A DNA stretch of 64,000 nucleotides from Bacteroidota bacterium (GTDB lineage Bacteria > Bacteroidota > Bacteroidia > Bacteroidales > Prolixibacteraceae). Location: positions 124,001-188,000 of the forward strand of contig JAEYNZ010000126.1 of NCBI GenBank assembly GCA_023412195.1, in the 5' to 3' direction. Below, one piece after another: positions 33,536 through 42,473 of this stretch. Positions within the stretch are counted from its first letter, which is position 1. Each line of letters begins with the position of its first letter. The position numbers and the translations under genes were made by a program. The notes below the pieces were generated by a model. The model saw only the letters and a list, made by a program, of their open reading frames with translations, ran no database searches and had not been told where the DNA came from.

Positions 33536-35371
33536 ATGTATGACATTTTAGAATTGAACAAAAAACTGGTTCCTGAATTGCGTGACATAGCAAAGGAACT
33601 GAATATTAAACGTGTAGAAGCTTACAAAAAACAAGATCTTATATACAAGATACTGGATACACAAGCTATAAGGGAGGCAGAAAAAAAAGTAAAAAAAGAA
33701 TCTTCTCCCGAACAGCAGGAAAAGAAAGAAGAACGTTCATCTTTTAAAAACTTTCTGCGAAGAAAACAGGAACCCGAAGATAAATCTGTTGGCGAAAAAC
33801 CACGCCGGGGAAGAAGGCCGCGCCGCGACTACGATGATAGCGCCAATCCTGCACAGAAAATGGAAATCCAGGCGAAAAAACCTAATATCAGGGAAAGCAA
33901 TATTCAATCGAGACAAGACCAGATTAAGGCGATCATTCAGGGATTTACCGAAAAAACAAGAACCAACAGGGATGAAAGTGCTGTTGCCAGGGAAAATCAA
34001 CCCAAAGAAGCTGAAAAACCCAAAATAATACCGCAGGAACCTGAAAGAGACAAACCTGTAATTCCTGAGCCTCAGACACCTCAGAATGTGCAACCTGCTG
34101 AAGAAGAAAAAAAACCCAAAGAAATTAGGGAACAGGAAAAACCGAAGATTCTAAAAAAAGAATTCAGGGATCATAAACCACATCAGCAACACAAACAACA
34201 AAATCAGAACCAGTCTAACAACCAGTCAAATAATGGCAAGCATTATGAATTTGACGGAATTGTAACCAATACAGGAGTATTGGAAATTATGGCCGATGGT
34301 TATGGTTTTTTACGTTCTTCCGATTTTAATTACCTGAATTCACCCGACGATGTATATGTATCACAGTCTCAGATCAAATTGTTTGGTTTAAAAACCGGCG
34401 ATACGGTTACCGGCACTGTAAGGCCCCCCAAAGAAGGGGAAAAATATTTTCCACTTATTAAAGTTCAGGAAATCAATGGGCGCAGCCCGCAGTATATTCG
34501 CGACCGGGTTCCTTTCGATCACCTGACCCCCCTGTTTCCTGATGAAAAGTTTGAACTGACCGGCAACGGTCACGACAACATTTCAACAAGGGTAGTCGAT
34601 ATGTTTGCCCCGATTGGAAAAGGACAGCGCGGGCTTATTGTGGCACAGCCCAAAACAGGAAAAACCGTATTGCTGAAGGAAATAGCAAATGCAATAGCAG
34701 CTAACAATCCCGAAGTTTACATGATCGTCCTGCTGATTGATGAAAGGCCGGAGGAAGTTACAGATATGGCCCGGAGCGTTAATGCTGAAGTGGTTGCCTC
34801 TACATTTGATGAACCGGCTGAGAAACATGTTCGGGTTGCAAATATTGTTCTTGAAAAAGCAAAAAGGCTTGTCGAATGCGGACACGATGTTGTTATATTG
34901 CTCGACTCCATTACAAGGCTGGCCCGCGCATATAATACCGTACAGCCAGCATCGGGGAAAGTTCTTTCGGGTGGTGTGGATGCAAATGCCCTGCATAAAC
35001 CTAAACGTTTCTTCGGTGCAGCCCGTAACATTGAAGAAGGTGGTTCACTTACAATACTTGCTACTGCCCTGACCGAAACCGGATCCAAAATGGATGAGGT
35101 AATTTTTGAAGAATTTAAGGGAACAGGTAATATGGAACTCCAGCTCGACCGCAAACTTTCAAATAAAAGAATCTTCCCGTCGGTTGATATTCCTGCTTCA
35201 AGCACACGCCGTGAAGATTTGCTTATCAGAAAAGATTTGCTCGACAAATTGTGGATTTTACGAAACTACCTCGGCGATATGAACTCACTCGAAGCAATGG
35301 AATTTATGAAAACCAGGCTGATGCGGTCAAATTCAGTAGCTGAATTTCTGGCATCTATGAATGATGGTTAA
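33536..35371 (+). CDS. rho: Transcription termination factor Rho
   Basis: 611 residues, about 190 longer than E. coli Rho. Order: Rho N-terminal helical domain (1-45, LNKKLVPELRDIAKELNIKR), a low-complexity charged insertion (about 50-235, rich in Lys, Glu, Pro, Gln, Asn), the RNA-binding cold-shock-like domain (about 240-315, GVLEIMADGYGFLRSSDFNY) and the RecA-like ATPase with Walker A (AQPKTGKTVLLKE), Walker B (VVILLDSITRLARAYN) and the Q/R loops. It is a hexameric helicase that ends transcription. The insertion is a known trait of Bacteroidota Rho, linked in Bacteroides to phase separation. A strong intrinsic terminator follows. Confidence 0.97.
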   Translation: MYDILELNKKLVPELRDIAKELNIKRVEAYKKQDLIYKILDTQAIREAEKKVKKESSPEQQEKKEERSSFKNFLRRKQEPEDKSVGEKPRRGRRPRRDYDDSANPAQKMEIQAKKPNIRESNIQSRQDQIKAIIQGFTEKTRTNRDESAVARENQPKEAEKPKIIPQEPERDKPVIPEPQTPQNVQPAEEEKKPKEIREQEKPKILKKEFRDHKPHQQHKQQNQNQSNNQSNNGKHYEFDGIVTNTGVLEIMADGYGFLRSSDFNYLNSPDDVYVSQSQIKLFGLKTGDTVTGTVRPPKEGEKYFPLIKVQEINGRSPQYIRDRVPFDHLTPLFPDEKFELTGNGHDNISTRVVDMFAPIGKGQRGLIVAQPKTGKTVLLKEIANAIAANNPEVYMIVLLIDERPEEVTDMARSVNAEVVASTFDEPAEKHVRVANIVLEKAKRLVECGHDVVILLDSITRLARAYNTVQPASGKVLSGGVDANALHKPKRFFGAARNIEEGGSLTILATALTETGSKMDEVIFEEFKGTGNMELQLDRKLSNKRIFPSVDIPASSTRREDLLIRKDLLDKLWILRNYLGDMNSLEAMEFMKTRLMRSNSVAEFLASMNDG

Positions 35372-35396
35372 CATTAAGAAAACATTTAGTTGCTAA

Positions 35397-35430
35397 AGCA
35401 GGCCTGATAAGCCTGCTTTTTTATTTTTAT
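35397..35430 (+). terminator. Rho-independent terminator after rho
   Basis: AGCAGGC pairs with GCCTGCT around a 7-base loop and is followed by TTTTTTATTTTT. It lies 26 bases past the rho stop codon. Confidence 0.9.
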
Positions 35431-35497
35431 CAATTATAAATTACACAAATTAAGGAATTCTGACATCTGCACATTGCAAAAGCAAATGAATTCTGAT

Positions 35498-35505
35498 TAT
35501 TTTTG
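35498..35505 (+). promoter_or_regulatory. -7 box just before the AAA ATPase gene
   Basis: TATTTTTG fits TAnnTTTG. Transcription would start near 35512, leaving about nine bases before the TTG start at 35521, a very short leader. Confidence 0.45.
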
Positions 35506-35520
35506 TCCAAAATATAAATT

Positions 35521-36696
35521 TTGGATTTCTTTAGTACCACACATAAAACCCTGCTCGAAAGCAACCACTCCACACTGGAGAGGGAACTGGTAAAAACAGT
35601 TGACTGGTCGCAGCATCTCATCTGCATCAAAGGATTCAGAGGTGTCGGGAAAACCACGTTTATTCTGGATTATCTGAAGAAAGAATTTCCCGAGGATAAT
35701 ACTGTACTTTACATCGACCTTAATAATTTTTATTTTACCAACCGAACAATTCTTTCCTTTGCTGATGAATTTTTCAAACGGGGAGGCAAGTTACTGGTTC
35801 TCGATCAGATTCAAAAATATCCCAACTGGTCGGCTGAACTTAGAAAATGTAACGACAGGATGCCAGGCTTGAAAATCATCTTTACATCATCGCCTGTTTT
35901 ACGGGTAACAGAAGAAAATCCTCACCTGAAGGGCAGAGTGAAAGTAAATCATCTTGAAGGTCTTTCATTCAGGGAGTTTTTAAACCATTCAACCGGGAAT
36001 AACTTCCCTGTTTGTTCATTGGAGGAAATCCTTCAGAATCATAAAGAAATTGCTAAACACATCGTTTCCGGCGTAAGGCCACTGGCATATTTCAGTGATT
36101 ATCTCAAAAATGGTATCTATCCTTATTATTTCGACAATCCAGGCTTTTATATCAGCCGGCTATTAAAACATATTAACCTGGCACTGGAAATCGATGTGCC
36201 TTATATTAACCAGATTGAGCTAAAATACTTGTCAAAACTCAGAAAACTGTTGTATATCATAGGCTCAGAGACACCTTTTTCGCCAAATGTAAGTAAATTA
36301 GCAGCCGATATTGAAACATCCAGGGCAACAGTAATGAATTACCTGCGTTATCTAAAAAACGCCAAGCTCATTCAGCTGCTTTATGCCAATGGTGATGAAA
36401 ATGAAATGAAGAAGCCAGAGAAGGTGTATCTGCACAATACCAACCTGTTGTATGCCATTGCACCAGATAACACTGAAAAAATAAATCTCCGGCATACGTT
36501 CTTTTACAACCAGGTGGGATACAAGCACAGGATAAACAGTTCCTCTGTAGCCGACTTCCTGGTGGGCAACAAATATCATGTGCTGGTAGGAGGACACAAA
36601 ATCAGCGCCGGAGCAGATTATTATGCCGCTGCCGACATGATTGAAACAGGGCAGGATAAAGTAATCCCCCTGTGGCTCTTTGGATTTTTATACTGA
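35521..36696 (+). CDS. AAA_14/DUF4143 family ATPase
   Basis: 391 residues. The start is a TTG (35521); no in-frame ATG precedes the Walker A motif, so this is the only plausible start. Walker A is KGFRGVGKTTFILDY (about 40), Walker B KLLVLDQIQKYPNW (about 97), sensor 1 LKIIFTSSPVL. The middle has a winged-helix-like part (DIETSRATVMNYLRYLKNAK) and the C-terminal DUF4143 nuclease-like fold ends GQDKVIPLWLFGFLY. Many such ATPases are scattered in Bacteroidota genomes; their role is unknown, though some resemble archaeal mobile-element ATPases. It lies between rho and nifJ with no obvious link to either. Confidence 0.88.
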   Translation: MDFFSTTHKTLLESNHSTLERELVKTVDWSQHLICIKGFRGVGKTTFILDYLKKEFPEDNTVLYIDLNNFYFTNRTILSFADEFFKRGGKLLVLDQIQKYPNWSAELRKCNDRMPGLKIIFTSSPVLRVTEENPHLKGRVKVNHLEGLSFREFLNHSTGNNFPVCSLEEILQNHKEIAKHIVSGVRPLAYFSDYLKNGIYPYYFDNPGFYISRLLKHINLALEIDVPYINQIELKYLSKLRKLLYIIGSETPFSPNVSKLAADIETSRATVMNYLRYLKNAKLIQLLYANGDENEMKKPEKVYLHNTNLLYAIAPDNTEKINLRHTFFYNQVGYKHRINSSSVADFLVGNKYHVLVGGHKISAGADYYAAADMIETGQDKVIPLWLFGFLY

Positions 36697-36735
36697 ATGA
36701 AACAATAATTATTTAACGGATAAATTAAAACAGAG

Positions 36736-39700
36736 ATGACAAAACAAAAAAAGTTTATTACCTGCGACGGAAACTATGCAGCTTCTCACATGAGCTACAT
36801 GTTTAGTGAAGTCGCATGTATTTACCCTATTACTCCTTCATCTACCATGGCTGAATATGTCGATGAGTGGGCAGCCTTTGGGAAAAAGAACATGTTTGGA
36901 CAACCAGTAAGGCTGGCTGAGATGCAAAGTGAAGGTGGTGCTGCAGGTGCTGTTCATGGTTCTCTTCAGGCAGGTGCACTGACAACCACATACACAGCTT
37001 CTCAGGGATTGTTACTGATGATTCCCAATATGTACAAAATAGCCGGAGAATTGCTTCCCACTGTATTCCATGTCAGTGCACGCGCAATAGCCGGACATGC
37101 CCTTTCTATCTTTGGTGATCACAGCGATATTTATGCTGCACGCCAGACTGGCTATGCGATGCTTGCTTCTGGTTCAGTTCAGGAGGAAATGGACCTGGCA
37201 GGTGTTGCACATCTTGCAACATTGAAAGCAAGGGTTCCTTTTGTAGCATTCTTCGATGGATTCCGGACTTCTCACGAGGTTCAGAAAATTGAAGCAATCC
37301 AGATGGAGGATATCATTCCGCTCGTGGACAAGGAAGCATTGCAGGAATTCCGTGACCGCGCACTGAACCCTGAGCACCCTGTCACCAGGGGAACAGCTCA
37401 AAACCCCGATATATTCTTTCAGGCAAAGGAATCTTCAAATAAGTACTATGATGCCGTTCCTGATATTGTAGCTAACTACATGAAGGAAATCACAAAAATT
37501 ACCGGCCGTGAATATCATCCATTTGATTATTATGGTGACCCGGAAGCTGAAAACATAATTATTGCAATGGGTTCTGTAACCGAAACCATTAAAGAAACCA
37601 TTGATTACCTGGCAGCACAGGGAAAAAAGGTGGGTATGGTTGCAGTCCATCTGTTCCGTCCTTTCTCAGCCAAATATTTTATGCAGGCTGTTCCGGCAAG
37701 TGTTAAACGCATTGCAGTACTCGACAGGGCCAAGGAACCAGGATCAGCAGGCGAACCCCTTTATCTTGATGTAAAATCTACTTTCTATGGAAAGGATAAC
37801 GCTCCTGTAATTGTTGGCGGACGTTATGGCCTTGGATCAAAAGATACCACTCCTTCCCAGATTCTTTCAGTTTACGAAAATCTGGACATGAATGAGCCAA
37901 AAAATGATTTCACAATTGGTATTGTTGATGATGTTACTTTCAAGTCGCTTCCATTGAAGGAGGATATAGATATTACACCCAAAGGAACCTACCAGGCGAA
38001 ATTTTATGGACTTGGATCTGACGGAACTGTGGGTGCAAATAAAAACTCCATCAAAATTATTGGCGACGCAACCGATAAATTCTGCCAGGGATATTTCCAG
38101 TACGATTCAAAAAAATCAGGAGGTTTTACCTGCTCGCACCTAAGGTTCGGCGACAAGCCCATCCGTTCAACCTACCTGGTTACCACACCCGACTTTGTTG
38201 CATGCCATGTACCTGCATACATTCATTTATATGACGTATTAAAGGGACTTAAAAAAGGCGGTTCATTCCTTCTGAACTCTATCTGGGATGAAGAAGAAAC
38301 CAAGAACAGGCTTCCCGATCACATGAAAAAATACCTCGCGCAAAACGAAATCAACTTTTATATTATCAATGGTACCCAATTAGGCGAAGAAATAGGCCTG
38401 GGTTCACGTACCAACACCATCATGCAATCGGCATTCTTTAAAATCACAGGAGTAATTCCTTTTGACCTGGCTGTACAGGAAATGAAAGATGCCATTGTAA
38501 AAAGCTACGGCAAGATGGGAGAAAAAGTGATCCACATGAATTATGCAGCAGTTGATGCAGGTGGAAAAAATGTAAGAAAGGTAGAAGTGCCGCAGGAATG
38601 GAAAAACATTGAGGTCAGCTATACCAATGGTACTTCTGAACGCCCTGATTACATTGTGAAGGTAGTTGATGTAATTAACAATCAGAAAGGTGACAGTCTT
38701 CCTGTATCTACATTCGTAGGTTCAGAAGATGGTACTTTCCCATTGGGTACTGCGGCTTATGAAAAACGAGGAATCGCAGTAAGTGTGCCTGAATGGCAGG
38801 CAGAAAATTGTATCCAGTGTAACCAGTGTGCATACATTTGCCCTCATGCTGCCATCCGTCCGTTCCTGTTAACAGACGAAGAAGTTGCAGGTGCTCCCGA
38901 AGGAACTGAAACCAGGGTAGCAACACCATCAAAAATGTACAATGGCATGAGCTTCCGTATCCAGGTGAGCGTGCTCGACTGTACAGGCTGCGGCAATTGT
39001 GTAGAGGTTTGTCCTTCCAAGGAAAAATCACTTGTAATGGATTCCCTTGACAACCAGAGGAAGGAAATTGAAAGGTGGGATTATATGGCCAATAAGGTAT
39101 CGCTGAAGGAAAAAGTGGTCGATAAAACCAAGTCTGTTAAAAACTCACAGTTCGCACAACCTTTGTTTGAATTCTCAGGTGCTTGCGCAGGCTGCGGAGA
39201 AACACCATATATAAAACTTATTACACAGCTTTATGGTGAACGCATGATGGTTGCCAATGCCACAGGATGTTCATCCATCTTTGGCGGATCAGCCCCTTCA
39301 ACTCCTTACTGTACGCATAAGGATTCAGGACACGGACCTTCATGGGCCAATTCGCTTTTTGAAGACAATGCCGAGTATGGCTTTGGATTTTCTGAGGGTG
39401 TAAATGCCCAAAGGAACCGCATAGCCGATATTATGAAAAAGGCTCTTGAAAATGGCGTTACTGCTGAAGAACAGGAAGCTTTCACCTATTGGCTTGAAAA
39501 TAAATATAACGGTGAAGTTTCCGGTGAAGCTTCTGAAAAAGTACTGACAGCCATTGCAGGCAACAACAGCGAATACGCCAAAGATATTATCAGGCTTAAA
39601 CAGTACCTGGTAAAAAAATCGGTCTGGATATTCGGTGGAGACGGCTGGGCATATGACATTGGCTACGGAGGCCTCGACCATGTAATGGCATCGGGTGAAG

Positions 39701-40299
39701 ATGTAAATGTGCTGGTACTCGACACTGAAGTTTATTCCAATACCGGTGGACAATCATCAAAATCAACACCTGTTGGTGCAGTAGCTAAATTTGCTGCATC
39801 AGGTAAGAAAATCCGCAAAAAGGATCTGGGTGCAATGATGATGACATACGGATATGTATATGTAGCACAGGTAGCCATGGGCGCCAATCAGTCGCAGTAT
39901 CTGAAAGCCCTCAGGGAAGCCGAATCATATCCCGGACCATCCATAATAATTGCCTATGCTCCTTGTATCAGCCATGGTTTAAGGGCCGGTATGGGTGCTA
40001 CCCAGAACGAGGAAAAGAGAGCTGTTGAGTCAGGATACTGGTCACTGTTCCGTTACAACCCGTTACTTGAAAATGAAGGAAAGAATCCATTCCAGCTCGA
40101 TTCCAAAGAGCCTGACTGGAATAAATTCCAGGACTTCCTGAACGGCGAAGTACGTTACACATCACTGAAGAAATCGTTCCCTGCCGAAGCAGCAGAATTG
40201 TTTGCCGCAGCAGAGGAAAATGCAAAATGGCGCCACAATTCGTATAAGCGTCTGGCTGCTATGGATTTTTCCAAACCCGAAGAAGTTCCCGCATTGTAA
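36736..40299 (+). CDS. nifJ: Pyruvate:ferredoxin (flavodoxin) oxidoreductase
   Basis: 1187 residues, normal for the one-chain enzyme. Order: the pyrimidine-binding domain (about 1-250, CIYPITPSSTMAEYVDEWA), the transketolase C-like and gamma domains (about 260-650), a two-cluster ferredoxin domain (NCIQCNQCAYICPHAA and DCTGCGNCVEVCPSKEKS, about 690-760), and the thiamine diphosphate domain (CAGCGETPY, GDGWAYDIGYGGLDH, DTEVYSNTGGQSSKSTP). It oxidises pyruvate to acetyl-CoA and reduces ferredoxin in anaerobes. All cluster cysteines are present. Its terminator follows directly, so it is the last gene of its unit. Confidence 0.97.
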   Translation: MTKQKKFITCDGNYAASHMSYMFSEVACIYPITPSSTMAEYVDEWAAFGKKNMFGQPVRLAEMQSEGGAAGAVHGSLQAGALTTTYTASQGLLLMIPNMYKIAGELLPTVFHVSARAIAGHALSIFGDHSDIYAARQTGYAMLASGSVQEEMDLAGVAHLATLKARVPFVAFFDGFRTSHEVQKIEAIQMEDIIPLVDKEALQEFRDRALNPEHPVTRGTAQNPDIFFQAKESSNKYYDAVPDIVANYMKEITKITGREYHPFDYYGDPEAENIIIAMGSVTETIKETIDYLAAQGKKVGMVAVHLFRPFSAKYFMQAVPASVKRIAVLDRAKEPGSAGEPLYLDVKSTFYGKDNAPVIVGGRYGLGSKDTTPSQILSVYENLDMNEPKNDFTIGIVDDVTFKSLPLKEDIDITPKGTYQAKFYGLGSDGTVGANKNSIKIIGDATDKFCQGYFQYDSKKSGGFTCSHLRFGDKPIRSTYLVTTPDFVACHVPAYIHLYDVLKGLKKGGSFLLNSIWDEEETKNRLPDHMKKYLAQNEINFYIINGTQLGEEIGLGSRTNTIMQSAFFKITGVIPFDLAVQEMKDAIVKSYGKMGEKVIHMNYAAVDAGGKNVRKVEVPQEWKNIEVSYTNGTSERPDYIVKVVDVINNQKGDSLPVSTFVGSEDGTFPLGTAAYEKRGIAVSVPEWQAENCIQCNQCAYICPHAAIRPFLLTDEEVAGAPEGTETRVATPSKMYNGMSFRIQVSVLDCTGCGNCVEVCPSKEKSLVMDSLDNQRKEIERWDYMANKVSLKEKVVDKTKSVKNSQFAQPLFEFSGACAGCGETPYIKLITQLYGERMMVANATGCSSIFGGSAPSTPYCTHKDSGHGPSWANSLFEDNAEYGFGFSEGVNAQRNRIADIMKKALENGVTAEEQEAFTYWLENKYNGEVSGEASEKVLTAIAGNNSEYAKDIIRLKQYLVKKSVWIFGGDGWAYDIGYGGLDHVMASGEDVNVLVLDTEVYSNTGGQSSKSTPVGAVAKFAASGKKIRKKDLGAMMMTYGYVYVAQVAMGANQSQYLKALREAESYPGPSIIIAYAPCISHGLRAGMGATQNEEKRAVESGYWSLFRYNPLLENEGKNPFQLDSKEPDWNKFQDFLNGEVRYTSLKKSFPAEAAELFAAAEENAKWRHNSYKRLAAMDFSKPEEVPAL

Positions 40300-40333
40300 C
40301 TCAGAAATCTGAAATACCTAAATTATTGCAAAC

Positions 40334-40366
40334 AAAGGCTGTCTCAAAAGGACAGCCTTTTGTTTT
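40334..40366 (+). terminator. Rho-independent terminator after nifJ
   Basis: AAAGGCTGTC pairs with GACAGCCTTT around a 7-base loop and is followed by TGTTTT. It lies 35 bases past the nifJ stop. Confidence 0.88.
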
Positions 40367-40822
40367 GGTATAATGCGTTCACATTTCATGGTTAACACCA
40401 TATGTATGCTATACCATCTCCAGATTAAATTCAATGTAAACTCAATATAAACTCAATCTAAATTCAATATAAACTCAATTATAATTGAATTTACTTTGAG
40501 TTGTTATTGAATTAATATTGAATTTAATTATACCCTGGTAGTGCTACAGATAGTTTATCAATAACACGCAGCCTTACATAGGACGTCCTACTGAAAGGCG
40601 GGAAATCTCTGGTGTCTCTTTCCTGGCCGGGAATCTTCCGGCTTCTGATTTTTCTGTAACCATAAAATCCCTTCATAATCAAGACGGACTGAATGAACCT
40701 GAAAAGGTTGTATGTTCATAGAAAAGTAACGGGCCAATGGGGCGCGCCCTTAAAGGGTTCGGTTGTTCTTCCTCGTATGAAAAGTATTATGGGAATGAGG
40801 TCTTTATGTGTAATTGTTAAAG
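40367..40822. other. Intergenic region with the 11-bp repeat array
   Basis: About 455 bases between the nifJ terminator and tRNA-Thr. It holds the array at 40427-40523, then about 300 bases in which I see no gene. A reading frame at 40693-40884 ends inside the tRNA complement and is spurious. Confidence 0.5.
40427..40523. repeat. Helically phased 11-bp repeat array, five direct and four inverted units
   Basis: Five units AAA(T/C)TCAAT(N)T start at 40427, 40438, 40449, 40460 and 40471. Then the complement motif TTGA(A/G)T appears at 40485, 40496, 40507 and 40518, again every 11 bases. The centre is a palindrome, CAATTATAATTG (about 40476-40487). The whole can fold into an imperfect hairpin of about 100 bases or present protein-binding half-sites on one face of the helix. 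The phased A-runs should also bend the DNA. Confidence 0.75.
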
Positions 40823-40895
40823 AGCCACTCACGGGACTCGAACCCGCGACCTGTTCATTACGAGTGAACTGCTCTACCAACTGAGCTAAAGTGGC
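40823..40895 (-). tRNA. tRNA-Thr (anticodon CGT)
   Basis: 73 bases on the minus strand. Acceptor GCCACTT pairs with GAGTGGC (one G-T pair), D arm GCTC-AGTTGGTA-GAGC, anticodon stem GTTCA/TGAAC with loop CTCGTAA (anticodon CGT, reading ACG), and T arm GCGGG-TTCGAGT-CCCGT. CCA is not encoded. It lies 12 bases downstream of the isomerase-like gene stop on the same strand, so it may be transcribed with it. Confidence 0.95.
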
Positions 40896-40907
40896 TGAAT
40901 GTTTAAA

Positions 40908-41816
40908 TCATAATTTTGCCTGGGAGCGGCTGATCATTTCCTCCCACACCCGGCGCTGCTCCTTCAGGGCAGCCACCTTATCGGCCGGATCGGTGCGGCA
41001 TTCCAGCAGGACCCATCCCGGATAATCCATCCTTACAAATAAATCCATCAATTGTTGGTAAGGATAATTGCCAACATTAAGTTCCCGCACATGACTGATA
41101 TCTCCAAAACGGTCTTTCACAAGGTTGAAATTGTAATCCAGCCCCTGCCCTTCCAGGTCCTCATCGTTACTGTTCCAGCATACTGTTGTTCCCTTGTTCT
41201 CAACATAATCCATTATTTTTTTTATGTTGGGCAAAAGCTGGGTACCTGGTCCGTGTACTTCAAGCCTGATCTCCTGCCCCATATCCAGGGCATACCTCCC
41301 CAGTTCATCAAGGGCCCTGCCTATCTGCTCCAGGGTTTTTTCCTGAGGAATACCTTCATGAAACTGGTTTGGTTTGACTTTAACGCCGGAGCCGCCTATA
41401 TCCTCACTCAGATGCAGCCATTCCTTTGTAGTTTCTATTGCCTTTTTCAATTTTACGGCATCGGGCCAGTCGTATTGTTCATTGGTACCCATTCCCACGA
41501 CTTCCACCGGGCTGTCTGCAAATTGTTTCTTAACCTCAATGCGTTGGTCTTTACTCAACCCAAGCGTTACACCATGTGCATGTTCAACACGCAGTTCAAC
41601 ACCTTTAATACCTGCTGCCGAGCAATTACGTATGATGGCAGGTATATCCCAGTCCCTGGCCCACAGATAGGTAACCAGGCCCAGTTTCATTTTTGAGCCG
41701 GGCAATATGAGCTTTCCGGCATATAAATTCCATGGAAGTACAGATGCACCTGCCAAAAGCGATACATTTTTGAGGAAATTTCTTCTCGTTTGAGTGACAC
41801 CGGGATGCTTAATCAT
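40908..41816 (-). CDS. Tat-exported sugar phosphate isomerase/epimerase-like TIM-barrel protein
   Basis: 302 residues. The N-terminus is a twin-arginine signal (QTRRNFLKNVSLLAGASVLP, about 8-27), so the protein is sent folded to the periplasm. The rest is an AP endonuclease 2/xylose isomerase-like barrel: MKLGLVTYLWARDWDIPAII, AAGIKGVELRVEHAHG, IRLEVHGPGTQ, CWNSNDEDLEG, and WVLLECRTDP, with acidic and histidine residues placed as metal ligands. Such exported members are common in Bacteroidota and linked to sugar or inositol-like substrates, but the reaction is unknown. tRNA-Thr follows 12 bases later. Confidence 0.85.
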   Translation of the reverse strand: MIKHPGVTQTRRNFLKNVSLLAGASVLPWNLYAGKLILPGSKMKLGLVTYLWARDWDIPAIIRNCSAAGIKGVELRVEHAHGVTLGLSKDQRIEVKKQFADSPVEVVGMGTNEQYDWPDAVKLKKAIETTKEWLHLSEDIGGSGVKVKPNQFHEGIPQEKTLEQIGRALDELGRYALDMGQEIRLEVHGPGTQLLPNIKKIMDYVENKGTTVCWNSNDEDLEGQGLDYNFNLVKDRFGDISHVRELNVGNYPYQQLMDLFVRMDYPGWVLLECRTDPADKVAALKEQRRVWEEMISRSQAKL

Positions 41817-41899
41817 AGGTTTATGTTCTAAATTTCCCTAAAGATATTTAATATGAAATTACTCAACAACACCCCCGGCAAAAATGTCCGGGATTTTTT

Positions 41900-41907
41900 T
41901 ACTTTTG
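41900..41907 (+). promoter_or_regulatory. -7 box before the cyclophilin gene
   Basis: TACTTTTG fits TAnnTTTG and lies 22 bases before the ATG at 41930. No TTTG at -33. Confidence 0.5.
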
Positions 41908-41929
41908 CGCTTTAATTAATGAAAAAGAA

Positions 41930-42376
41930 ATGACAAAGACGACAAGAGGGGTTATTCATACTGTAAAAGGTGATTTGAAAGTGGTTTTTTATGATGCCGA
42001 TGCACCTGGAACAGTTGCCAATTTTGTGAAACTTGCTAAAAGTGGTTTCTACGACGGGCTGACATTTCATCGTGTTATCCCCGGTTTTGTAATCCAGGGT
42101 GGTTGCCCGAATGGTACAGGGGCAGGCGGACCGGGTTATTCTATACCATGCGAAACCAGCGGCGGCAATCAGTTCCACGACCGCGGTGTTCTTTCTATGG
42201 CTCATGCAGGTAAAAATACAGGCGGTTCGCAGTTTTTCGTCTGCCACAACCGTGAAAACACAAAACATCTCGACCGTCACCATACATGTTTTGGCAAAGT
42301 GGTGGAAGGGCTCGAGGTAATTGATGCCATCAGGGCAGGCGATGTAATTGAAAAAATTGAAATTACAGAGGAATAG
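41930..42376 (+). CDS. Cyclophilin-type peptidyl-prolyl cis-trans isomerase
   Basis: 148 residues, a minimal cyclophilin. The active-site segment FHRVIPGFVIQGGCPNGTG (Arg and Gln of the catalytic site) and GSQFFVCH are intact, and DRHHTCFGKVVEGLEVIDAI ends the fold. It speeds proline isomerisation during folding. No signal peptide, so it is cytoplasmic. It has its own -7 box and lies 97 bases before the next gene. Confidence 0.93.
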   Translation: MTKTTRGVIHTVKGDLKVVFYDADAPGTVANFVKLAKSGFYDGLTFHRVIPGFVIQGGCPNGTGAGGPGYSIPCETSGGNQFHDRGVLSMAHAGKNTGGSQFFVCHNRENTKHLDRHHTCFGKVVEGLEVIDAIRAGDVIEKIEITEE

Positions 42377-42473
42377 CCATTCATCTGGATTCACTTCTGT
42401 AATACCGGAAATTTAAAACGGAATGTCAGGCATGACTGCATTCCCACTATGGAAAATCTTACAGGAACTGTTT

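Noticed and set aside
6361..40418. The ten-base word GCTATACCAT occurs near both 11-bp repeat regions (6361 and 40409)
   Set aside because: Many ten-base words are shared by chance in 64 kb; without genome-wide counts this means nothing.
40693..40884. Plus-strand frame ending in PLTGLEPATCSLRVN
   Set aside because: The end is the translation of the complement of tRNA-Thr, a well-known false protein. There is no independent support for the frame.
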